DNA from: JBBRLA01 sp038231615
Lineage (GTDB): Bacteria > Myxococcota_A > Polyangia > Palsa-1104 > JAEUJZ01
Length of the DNA stretch: 12,584 bases
Direction of reading: 5' to 3'
Assembly: GCA_038231615.1 (NCBI GenBank)
Contig: JBBRLA010000201.1
Location: 1-12,584, forward strand
Both the position numbers and the translations under genes were made by a program. This document shows positions 6,880 through 12,584 of the stretch, piece after piece (the stretch's first letter is position 1; every line of letters starts with the position of its first letter). Under the pieces are notes generated by a model. The model did no database searches. It saw only the letters and a program-made list of their open reading frames with translations, and was not told the origin of the DNA.

Positions 6880-7796
6880 CCGCTTTCTTTTCGCGCATCT
6901 ATGATGCCTGGCTGGGTTTCTGGTTCGCGCCCCAGAAGGCGCACCGCATTGCCCTTTTGCGCATCGTCGCCCCGCTGGCCATCCTCGGGCTGCTCTCCTC
7001 GCGCCTGTGGAACTTCCGCGAGTTCTTCACCAGCGCCGGCTACCACGTCCCCGACCTGCTCCAGAGCCGGGTGCAGCAGCCGTATTACATCCACCCCATC
7101 GGCGAGCTTTTGGCGCACCTCATCGCGATCCTTCTGGTCCTTTCCGGCCTCTGCGTCTCGCTGGGGCTGGTCACCCGGCCGGCCAATGTGCTCTTCGCGG
7201 GGCTGCTGGGCTATGCCTCGCTCTTTGACCGGGTGTCGGCGGTGTCGGTAAACAAGCTCGGCACCACGGTGATGATCGCCCTGTGCTTCTGCCCGAGCGG
7301 TGCCCGCTACTCCCTGGACGCCCTCCTGCGGCGCCGGCCGGCCCCCGACGAATTCCCCGGGGCGCCCCTGCGCTTCCTGCAGGTGCAACTGGCGGTGATG
7401 TACTGCGCCTCCGGGCTCTGCAAGACGCTACAGGGAGACTGGCTGAAGAACGGCTACGTCCTGTGGTCGCAGATCCAGGGGCACTACCAGACCGCCTTCG
7501 CCTACTTCTTCGGGGGGCACCTGCCCTCGTGGCTGTGGCCGCCCCTGCAGGCGCTGGTGCTGGGCTACGAACTCTTGGCCCCGCTGCTTCTTTCGCTGCG
7601 CCGCACCCGTGGGGCCACCCTGTGTTTCGGCTTCCTGATGCATTTTTTCGTGGCGCTGCTCTTCCGCCGCATCGTCTATTTCAGCGTCCTGATGATGTCG
7701 TTGCTCACGCTCTTTCTGTCCGACCGCGTCCAGCTCTTCTTGCTTTCGCTGCCGACGCGGCTCTTCCACCCCCAAAACGAGGCCAATCCCCGATGA
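6876..7796 (+). CDS. HTTM-domain membrane protein (vitamin K carboxylase-like)
   Basis: The 306-residue polytopic membrane protein has about seven to eight hydrophobic segments. It begins with the HTTM-like opening WFAPQKAHRIALLRIV. The motif LQVQLAVMYCASGLCKT, with K183, followed by GDWLKNGYVLW, is typical of the HTTM (horizontally transferred transmembrane) domain. In vitamin K-dependent gamma-glutamyl carboxylase the HTTM lysine region is catalytic, but the bacterial proteins are mostly uncharacterised and this one lacks the large extra domain of the human enzyme. It starts at a GTG (6876) that overlaps the preceding stop, with a G-rich run upstream as ribosome binding site. Its stop overlaps the next ATG. 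HTTM genes are often next to thioredoxin-fold genes (DCC1/DUF393), which fits the following gene. Substrate and activity are unknown. Confidence 0.85.
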   Translation: MTAFFSRIYDAWLGFWFAPQKAHRIALLRIVAPLAILGLLSSRLWNFREFFTSAGYHVPDLLQSRVQQPYYIHPIGELLAHLIAILLVLSGLCVSLGLVTRPANVLFAGLLGYASLFDRVSAVSVNKLGTTVMIALCFCPSGARYSLDALLRRRPAPDEFPGAPLRFLQVQLAVMYCASGLCKTLQGDWLKNGYVLWSQIQGHYQTAFAYFFGGHLPSWLWPPLQALVLGYELLAPLLLSLRRTRGATLCFGFLMHFFVALLFRRIVYFSVLMMSLLTLFLSDRVQLFLLSLPTRLFHPQNEANPR

Positions 7797-8170
7797 GCGC
7801 CCTGACCGATCGCCCCTTGCTCCCCGCGACCGCCCGCACCCCAGCGGTGGCCGATGCCATCGCCAACAACCACGCCGCCATCGTCCACGAGGTGGCCGAG
7901 ACCGTGGCCCGCGAAAAGGTGGTGGTGGTGGGCATGGCCCAGAACCCCTTTGTGAAGAAGGCCCGGAAGGCCCTGCAAGAGGCCGGCGTGCAGTTCACCT
8001 ACCTGGAGTATGGCAGCTACTTCTCCGAGTGGAAGCCGCGCCTGGCGATCAAGATCTGGAGCGGCTGGCCGACCTTTCCCCAGATCTATGCCCGCGGCAC
8101 CCTCATCGGCGGTTTCAAGGAGACCGCTGCCGCCCTGGCCGACGGCTCGCTGAAGCAGCGGCTGGCGTAG
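7793..8170 (+). CDS. Cysteine-free glutaredoxin-fold protein
   Basis: The 125-residue protein has an N-terminal extension (1-41) and then a glutaredoxin-like fold. Strand VVVVG (43-47) leads into AQNPFVKKARKAL, where normal glutaredoxins have CPYCxKAK. The TFPQ cis-proline loop is at 94-97 and a GG pair (106-107) precedes the last helix, as in the family. N51-P52-F53-V54 thus replaces the CPxC active site, and the whole protein contains no cysteine, so it cannot do thiol-disulfide chemistry in the usual way. It may bind glutathione or act as a structural partner. The ATG at 7793 overlaps the HTTM stop (ATGA), with GAGG at 7779-7782 upstream. Its last 56 bp overlap the 3' end of the opposite-strand gene. 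The fold is well supported; the role is inferred. Confidence 0.8.
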   Translation: MSALTDRPLLPATARTPAVADAIANNHAAIVHEVAETVAREKVVVVGMAQNPFVKKARKALQEAGVQFTYLEYGSYFSEWKPRLAIKIWSGWPTFPQIYARGTLIGGFKETAAALADGSLKQRLA

Positions 8171-8951
8171 CCGGTACAAAGGCGTCCGCTTCGGACCCCT
8201 TGGGCTCGACGGCCCCGGCGTCGGGTGACGACGCCGCGGGCAGCGCCCGTTCCGCCTCGGCGAGCTGGGCCACCGCGGCGGCCAGCGAGTCGCGCGCCTC
8301 GTCCGCGTAGCCGTCCACCGCCGCCGACCACACCCGGCACAAGAGCCGCTCCGCGTAGGCCAGTTCCCCGAAAAGATGCGCGAACGCCGGTACCCCGTGG
8401 CGCTTGCGAAAGGCGTCCCGGCTGGCCATCACCACCGGAAAGATCTCGTCCAGCACGGGATCCAGTTGCAGCTTCAGCCAGAGCAGGTACGCCGCGTCCT
8501 CCCCTGGGGCGCTGGCGCTGGCCAGGACGTCCAGCGCGGGAATCATCGACCCCGTGGGCTGCGGGACCCCGGGCAGCCCCGACTGCACCGCCCGCACCGT
8601 GGCGAAAAGCCGCTGGCACTCCGCCTGCGTCGTGGCGCCATCCCCGATGAGGTCAGCCTCCCCGCGCCGGTGCCAGCGCAAAAGGCCCATGGCCGCCAGC
8701 ATCAGCCCCACCCCGGTCCCGAAAAGCGGCGCCGATGGACGCGACTGCCACGCGGCCGGGCCGCCGGTCCCGGAGACAGGTGCCGGCTCCAGCGAGAGCC
8801 GGGCCGCCCCCAGAAGCGCCACCACCACCCCCGAGGTCAGGAGCAAAAGCCCCACCCCGCGAAAGGCGGCGTGGGTCATGCGCGGCGCGGCGTCCTTTTT
8901 GGCCGGGGCACCGTCCGCCGCGGCGACCCGCGGATCTCTCGCGCCGCTCAT
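8115..8951 (-). CDS. Two-TM hypothetical protein co-transcribed with OPT transporter
   Basis: The 278-residue protein has two hydrophobic helices, at about 28-50 (LLLLTSGVVVALLGAA) and 70-91 (FGTGVGLMLAAMGLL). A soluble, mostly helical part (about 105-250) follows, with segments such as LLWLKLQLDPVLDEIFPV and AVAQLAEAERAL. The C-terminal tail is Pro/Ala/Ser-rich. I do not recognise the family. The ATG at 8951 overlaps the transporter stop by 4 bp, and a near-perfect AAGGAGGT lies 6 nt before it, so it should be well translated in its own right. Its position makes an accessory or stabilising subunit of the transporter plausible, but the sequence does not prove this. Its 3' end runs 56 bp into the glutaredoxin-like gene on the other strand. 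Confidence 0.75.
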   Translation of the reverse strand: MSGARDPRVAAADGAPAKKDAAPRMTHAAFRGVGLLLLTSGVVVALLGAARLSLEPAPVSGTGGPAAWQSRPSAPLFGTGVGLMLAAMGLLRWHRRGEADLIGDGATTQAECQRLFATVRAVQSGLPGVPQPTGSMIPALDVLASASAPGEDAAYLLWLKLQLDPVLDEIFPVVMASRDAFRKRHGVPAFAHLFGELAYAERLLCRVWSAAVDGYADEARDSLAAAVAQLAEAERALPAASSPDAGAVEPKGSEADAFVPATPAAASASRRPGRQRSP

Positions 8952-10684
8952 TGCGCCACCTCCTTCAGCCCTTGCGCCACCTTGAAAAGGCCGATGGTCA
9001 CCCCGGCCAGCGAGTCGCCCACGATCAGGCCCGCCGCCAGGGGCAGCCCGCTCTCATTGCACCAGCGCTCGCCCAATTGTTTCTCCGACCACATGCCCAG
9101 AATGCAGCCCAGGCCGTAGGGCAGGATATAGTGGAAGGGGATGTACATCGAAAGCCCCACCAGCACCCCCATGCCGCCGCCCACCGCGCCGGTCAGCACA
9201 CCTCCCACCACCGCCCCGGACAGGTAGCGCAGCACCGGCGCGCCGCCACCGCTGATGCCCAGGATCGCCGCTTGCAGCGCCTGCGCCTGCGGGGCCGGGA
9301 CCTTGTCGGTGCCGATGCCGTACGCCTTCCACACGTAGTACAGTGTGACCAGCGAGATCGGCGGCCCGATCCAGGCCACTGCCAGTTGGGTCCACTGCTG
9401 CATGATCGGCCGCGACCCGACCAGGTAGCCGGTCTTCAGGTCGGTCATCATGTCGGCGGCCTGGCTCATGGCCACGCAGCAGGCGGCGCCGCAGGCCACC
9501 GAGACCGGGACGTTGTTGCCGGTGACCAGCATCAGGCAACTGATGGCGATGAGGGCCATGCCCGACATCGGCGACCAGTCGGTGAGCCCGGTGCACTGGG
9601 CGATGATGATGCCGCTGAACCAGATGTAGACGATGCCCACCACCGATACCATCAGCGCCCGCCCCGGACCGACGCCGGTGGGGCCGAGCTGCGCCAGCAC
9701 CCAGAGCACCACCAGGCCCCCCACCGCGCCGATGAGGAACGACCACGGGCCCATCTCGTCGCGGTTTTTGGCCGCCGGCCCGCCCGGCCCGCGGCGGAGC
9801 AGGCCCGAGAAGGCGCTGCCCACCAGGGGCAGGATGGTGACCACCCCGGCCAGGGCCCCACCCAGGAGCATGCCGATGCCCAGCGGCCGGTCGATCTGCT
9901 TGAAAATGACCCCGCCATCGGGCGGTGCCCAGCCCAGCGCCACCAGGCCCGGGGCGAGGATCCAGTTGGCCAGGATGCCGCCCGAAAGGACCACCAGCCC
10001 GGCCCGGCCGGAGATGAAGCCGGCGCCAATCGACAGGGCGGAGACGGCCCACACGTTGGTGGCGTAGGCCGGCATGTGCAAAAAATTGCCCAGATTGACA
10101 GTCTCCGGGATGAGTACGGGGCAGCCGGGCCACACGGTGGGCAGCCCGATGAGGGTGGCCAGCACACCCGAGACCAGCACGCCGATGCCCAGCAGCACCG
10201 ACTTGCGGATGCCGGCGCCGGGTGACCGGAGGATCTGCGCCACCGCGACCCCTGTGGGGAAGCGCAGGCGCTCCAGGTCGATCATCTGGCGGCGCAAGGG
10301 GATGATGAAGAGCACGCCCAAGAAGGACCCAGAAATGGTCGAGAGCCCCATGATCCACGGGGAGAAGGGCTGCTTCAGCAGGTACAGCACCGGGACGGTG
10401 AAGATGACGCCGCTGCACGTGATGTTGATGGCGGCGGCGACGGTCTGGTTGATGTTGTTCTCGACAATGGTGCCGGTGCGCATCACGCCGCGCAAAAGCC
10501 CCCAGCCAAGGATGGCGGCCACCGCGCTGGCGGGCACGGTAAAGCCAATGATCAGGCCGGCGTAGGTGAAGCTGATCGTCAACAAGACTCCGACCAGAAT
10601 CCCCAACGTCAGGCCCGCGAACGTGACCTCCCGGTAGGCTTGCTTGCCACCCGGGAGGCCCTTGCCGCGTTGCGGAATACTCAT
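8948..10684 (-). CDS. OPT-family oligopeptide transporter
   Basis: The 578-residue integral membrane protein of the OPT/YSL superfamily has about 14-16 hydrophobic segments throughout. Family marks seen in order are ENNINQTVAAAINIT (about 75-89, the usual N-x-x-Q-T position), SGVIFTVPVLYL (about 91-102), TDLKTGYLVG (D415 to about 423) and, near the C-terminus, AAGLIVGDSLAGV. Family members import small peptides, glutathione, or metal-chelate complexes by proton symport; the substrate cannot be told from sequence. The length suits the compact bacterial branch (about 600 residues). The ATG at 10684 is followed directly by a charged cytoplasmic N-terminus; there is no strong ribosome binding site. 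Its stop overlaps the two-TM gene by 4 bp. It is divergent from the P-loop gene at the right, with a 280-bp region between them that contains several dyads. Confidence 0.93.
   Translation of the reverse strand: MSIPQRGKGLPGGKQAYREVTFAGLTLGILVGVLLTISFTYAGLIIGFTVPASAVAAILGWGLLRGVMRTGTIVENNINQTVAAAINITCSGVIFTVPVLYLLKQPFSPWIMGLSTISGSFLGVLFIIPLRRQMIDLERLRFPTGVAVAQILRSPGAGIRKSVLLGIGVLVSGVLATLIGLPTVWPGCPVLIPETVNLGNFLHMPAYATNVWAVSALSIGAGFISGRAGLVVLSGGILANWILAPGLVALGWAPPDGGVIFKQIDRPLGIGMLLGGALAGVVTILPLVGSAFSGLLRRGPGGPAAKNRDEMGPWSFLIGAVGGLVVLWVLAQLGPTGVGPGRALMVSVVGIVYIWFSGIIIAQCTGLTDWSPMSGMALIAISCLMLVTGNNVPVSVACGAACCVAMSQAADMMTDLKTGYLVGSRPIMQQWTQLAVAWIGPPISLVTLYYVWKAYGIGTDKVPAPQAQALQAAILGISGGGAPVLRYLSGAVVGGVLTGAVGGGMGVLVGLSMYIPFHYILPYGLGCILGMWSEKQLGERWCNESGLPLAAGLIVGDSLAGVTIGLFKVAQGLKEVAQ
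8958..8965 (-). promoter_or_regulatory. Strong Shine-Dalgarno sequence of the two-TM gene
   Basis: Read on the minus strand, this is AAGGAGGT, close to perfect complementarity to the 16S rRNA 3' end, 6 nt before the ATG at 8951. It lies inside the last codons of the transporter gene. It decides the start of the downstream gene and is much stronger than the sites in front of most other genes here. Confidence 0.75.
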
Positions 10685-10746
10685 CTTATCAAGTTCGCAT
10701 GAAGCCCCATCTTTTCACAACCCTTTCCTCGTCGGACAATGCAGTT

Positions 10747-10806
10747 TGTGTGGTCAATTTCTACACAGGGCGTGTGCACATTTTGTGCACCGCTGTATGC
10801 GTATAC
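10747..10806. promoter_or_regulatory. Cluster of three dyads between OPT and NTPase genes
   Basis: This stretch is richer in A/T than the genes around it and holds three inverted repeats in a row. TGTGT-N11-ACACA (10747-10767) has the T-N11-A spacing of LysR-type sites. The perfect GTGCACA-TTT-TGTGCAC (10774-10790) follows, then GTAT-GCGT-ATAC (10795-10806). The position, 60-120 bp upstream of the transporter start and 160 bp upstream of the NTPase, suits operators for one or both genes. No clear -35/-10 pair stands out on either strand; TTGACC (minus, 10757-10752) lacks a -10 partner. TATGAT at 10904-10909 is a weak -10-like match for the NTPase gene. Confidence 0.4.
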
Positions 10807-10952
10807 CGCAGCTTTGGAGGTTCACCACGGCCTCTCTTTGTCCGGCTTGTGCTGCGGCCCGCGGTTCGCCGAGGAGGGGGCCGCGCCAACCGGCGTCAGA
10901 TTGTATGATTCCGTGCTCTTGCATCGGTCCCGGTTGCTGCTACTGTAGCTGC

Positions 10953-10957
10953 GAGGT
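10953..10957 (+). promoter_or_regulatory. Ribosome binding site favouring a GTG start at 10965
   Basis: GAGGT lies 7 nt before an in-frame GTG at 10965. The nearest ATG (11016) has no purine-rich site in front of it. An earlier in-frame ATG at 10905 would add a strange cysteine-rich segment (CSCIGPGCCYCSC), and its upstream sequence is also poor. This makes the GTG the best start, though 11016 remains possible. Confidence 0.45.
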
Positions 10958-10964
10958 CACTGTC

Positions 10965-12134
10965 GTGCTTCTACCCAGGTTCCAGATCCCCATTCGCTAT
11001 GAGACCCTGGTCAAGATGGCGGGCGAGAAGGAGTTGCGCTCGATCGTCATCCGGGTGCCAAGCGGCCTCGCCGCCATCGAAAGACGCTGCGCCGAGATCG
11101 AAAGCACTGGGCAGGGCTCGTTCCTCATTGTGTACGGCAAGTCGGGATCCGGGAAGTCGACGCTGCTGAACACGGCCCACCTCTTCCTGCAGGATGTGCG
11201 CACCGAGGTGATCGACCGGCGCGAGACCATCCGGCTGGTGTTGGAAAGCTACCCGCCGGCGAAGGAGCGGCTGCGCATCGTGGTCATCAAGGCCCGTGAG
11301 ACGCTCGCCGACACGCCATCGGATACGCTGGAGGCGGACATCCTGGCGATCAACAACTTCCTGCGCACTGAAGAAGGGGCGCGGACCCTCATCGCCTGGC
11401 CCTGCAACAAGCCGGAAGTGCGCGAGACGCTCTATCGTCTTGCGCATGACATCGGCGGGACCGCGCTTTTGGGCTCCGATGGGCCACTGGCTTTTGCTGG
11501 GCCCTCCACAGAGAACTATGTGGACATCGCCGTGCGTACCATCGAGACGCTGAATGGCGGCGCATCCCTGGCCAGCCTGGGGATCACCGAGCAGGAGGCG
11601 CGGCGTCTGGCGCTTGGAGCGGACACCGTTGGAACCTTCCTGCTGAACCTGAGCACCGAGGCGCTACGGCTGCGCGATGACCTGGCGCGGCGCCTGCCCG
11701 AGAAAGACTGGTGCCAATTCTGGATTGTCGTCGCGGCTGGGAACGATCCAGAGGATCAGGTCGCCACGCTTACCTACGGCACCGAATTTCACGTGGACAC
11801 CGCGCGCCTGCTGGCGATGACCAGCTCCAACATGGCGAAAAAGCTGCAAGGCCAGCCCGACAAGATGGGTATCCTCGGCACCATGCTGGGGGCCCGATTG
11901 CTCTATCTGCCTGCCACCACGGCACTGGAGGTGATACAGGATGGAGCCGACGACGTGCTGCGGGCCCGTCTGGGACTCGATTCCCCGACCCAGAAGGGCC
12001 AGGGCCTGCTGCTGGAGAGCAAGTTGGCACTGGCTTTCAAAGGGGGGGCAGACAAGCACCAAGCGGGCCGGGCGCAAACCCGAGAAGGCACGCGAGCGGT
12101 TCAAGGCGCTGACCCAGCGCGCCAGCGAGGATGA
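10965..12134 (+). CDS. P-loop NTPase, C-terminal part lost to a frameshift
   Basis: From the GTG, about 360 residues of genuine coding sequence precede the shift. Walker A is GKSGSGKST at about 58-66 (IVYGKSGSGKSTLL). IVVIKARE, about 50 residues later, and TLIAWPCN look like the following core strands, but a classical Walker B Asp-Glu pair is absent. A helical region follows, including RLPEKDWCQFWIVVAAG and LLAMTSSNMAKKL. At seven Gs (12042-12048) this frame goes into about 28 unrelated residues and stops at 12134. The expected C-terminus continues in the next frame to 12381. Removing one G joins the parts into about 471 residues. The family is not recognised; similar standalone NTPases occur in defence islands, which is inference only. 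It is divergent from the transporter gene. The frameshift may be a sequencing error, real decay, or slippage. Confidence 0.65.
   Translation: MLLPRFQIPIRYETLVKMAGEKELRSIVIRVPSGLAAIERRCAEIESTGQGSFLIVYGKSGSGKSTLLNTAHLFLQDVRTEVIDRRETIRLVLESYPPAKERLRIVVIKARETLADTPSDTLEADILAINNFLRTEEGARTLIAWPCNKPEVRETLYRLAHDIGGTALLGSDGPLAFAGPSTENYVDIAVRTIETLNGGASLASLGITEQEARRLALGADTVGTFLLNLSTEALRLRDDLARRLPEKDWCQFWIVVAAGNDPEDQVATLTYGTEFHVDTARLLAMTSSNMAKKLQGQPDKMGILGTMLGARLLYLPATTALEVIQDGADDVLRARLGLDSPTQKGQGLLLESKLALAFKGGADKHQAGRAQTREGTRAVQGADPARQRG
12042..12048 (+). repeat. G7 homopolymer at the frameshift point
   Basis: The run AAAGGGGGGGC begins a change from frame 3 to frame 1 in the NTPase gene. With six Gs the frame would be continuous. 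Homopolymers of this length are prone to indel errors in sequencing and to polymerase slippage in the cell; both can explain the break. Confidence 0.8.
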
Positions 12135-12381
12135 CGGTGCGCTCAACCGGCTGCTCGGCCAAGCGCTGCAGGCGGCCGGCTTGACTACCGCATGGGAGGC
12201 CGAGGCCAAGCTGGGCGAGACCCATACGCTCTTTTCAGACCTACTCTGCCAGACCGCGCGCGGCCCCATTCGCCTGGAGTTCATGTGGCGAGCAGAGGTC
12301 GACCGGGCAGCCATCGCGAAGTACACCCTGGAGAAGCTGGTCAACTACGGACGGGCCATCGGCTTCCTGAACGGTGCCTGA
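12049..12381 (+). pseudogene. C-terminal part of the frameshifted P-loop NTPase
   Basis: Read one base out of frame from the N-terminal part, this fragment continues as good coding sequence with GC-rich third positions and no stop until 12381: KARERFKALTQRASEDD, then LNRLLGQALQAAGL, FSDLLCQ, RGPIRLEFMWRAEVDR and YTLEKLVNYGRAIGFLNG. The spacing of the Asp (SDLL) and Glu (RLEFMW) followed by the YxLxKLxNYG helix recalls a PD-(D/E)XK-like nuclease end, but the Lys of ExK is a Met, so this is a weak suggestion. There is no start codon with a ribosome binding site at its beginning, so it is not an independent gene. Confidence 0.65.
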
Positions 12382-12584
12382 CCGGGCCTGACCACGTAGA
12401 CGTGGTGAAGAACGGCCCTCGGCACGCCTCCCGCCAACGAAGGGGTGGCTACACCAGCAGGCGCTTTAGCATGGACCGATGCGGTCCTTGAGGATCATGT
12501 GAAATAAATTGCCTGTTTGCCCGGCGCGGATCTCCCGGATCGGGCGGTGAGTCAATGCAGCGACCTGCCGGGCGAGAACGCGCA
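12382..12584. other. Non-coding window end with two dyads
   Basis: I see no credible gene after the NTPase stop. ACCACGT-AG-ACGTGGT (12391-12406) is a perfect 7-bp inverted repeat 10 bp after the stop. GGACC-GATGC-GGTCC (12473-12487) is a 5-bp stem with a 5-nt loop. Neither is followed by a T-run, so neither is a convincing intrinsic terminator; the first could still end transcription or bind a protein. The window stops before the next gene can be recognised. Confidence 0.4.

Noticed and set aside
8735..10225. A 496-codon open frame on the plus strand
   Set aside because: It is antisense to the OPT transporter, whose membrane segments and family motifs are unmistakable; the product is His/Arg/Asp-rich and typical of high-GC shadow frames.
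9054..10418. A 454-codon open frame on the minus strand
   Set aside because: It is an alternative frame of the OPT gene with Arg/Gly/Pro/His-rich composition and no family motif.
10644..10964. Upstream extension of the NTPase frame, including a cysteine-rich CSCIGPGCCYCSC segment
   Set aside because: It overlaps the transporter start on the other strand, has no good ribosome binding site, and its composition differs from the NTPase domain. The GTG at 10965 has a proper site.
12192..12491. A 99-codon plus-strand frame at the window end
   Set aside because: It overlaps the C-terminal NTPase fragment in another frame and has Arg/Gly-rich shadow composition.
1..12584. Any CRISPR array, tRNA, rRNA, IS element or prophage attachment site
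   Set aside because: No regularly spaced repeats, cloverleaf-like sequences, transposase or integrase motifs, or terminal inverted repeats with target duplications were seen by eye.

Overview
This is a GC-rich, densely packed bacterial window with strong G/C preference at third codon positions, many 1-4 bp ATGA/GTGA/TGATG gene overlaps and no rRNA, tRNA, CRISPR array or recognisable transposase. The mix of genes (a DUF4157 zincin, pentapeptide and TPR proteins, a PP2C phosphatase, an HTTM membrane protein, a bacterial OPT transporter) would suit a Myxococcota-like or other 'deltaproteobacterial' genome. That placement is inference only; no taxonomic marker is present.

Layout. (1) 44-1591 (+): a stand-alone ATPase fused to a PD-(D/E)XK nuclease-like domain. 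(2) About 300 bp of non-coding leader with inverted repeats and a possible promoter. (3) 1889-4488 (+): a tight four-gene operon of DUF4157 HExxH protein, pentapeptide-repeat protein, a protein with a folded N-terminus, a long Pro/Ala/Ser linker and a short distinct tail, and a small TPR protein. (4) 4503-5234 (-): a PP2C Ser/Thr phosphatase converging on that operon. It is divergent, across about 40 bp, from (5) 5273-6166 (+), a radical-SAM-like protein with CxxxCxxC but a degenerate GGEP motif. (6) 6232-8170 (+): three translationally overlapping genes, a single-pass membrane-anchored protein of unknown family, an HTTM (vitamin K carboxylase-like) membrane protein and a glutaredoxin-fold protein with no cysteine. 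(7) 10684 back to 8115 (-): an OPT-family oligopeptide/metal-chelate transporter and a two-TM accessory protein whose 3' end overlaps the glutaredoxin-like gene. (8) An AT-richer intergenic stretch with three dyads. (9) 10965-12381 (+): a P-loop NTPase interrupted by a +1 frameshift at a run of seven Gs, with its C-terminal domain intact in the next frame.

The best candidates for something undescribed are the DUF4157-pentapeptide-linker-TPR operon with its flanking phosphatase and radical SAM gene, and the HTTM cassette with a cysteine-free glutaredoxin. DUF4157 proteins are known to be enriched around extracellular contractile injection systems, but no injection-system structural gene lies here. 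The two ATPases at the window ends resemble standalone NTPase-nuclease genes often found in defence islands. The window alone cannot show they act in defence.
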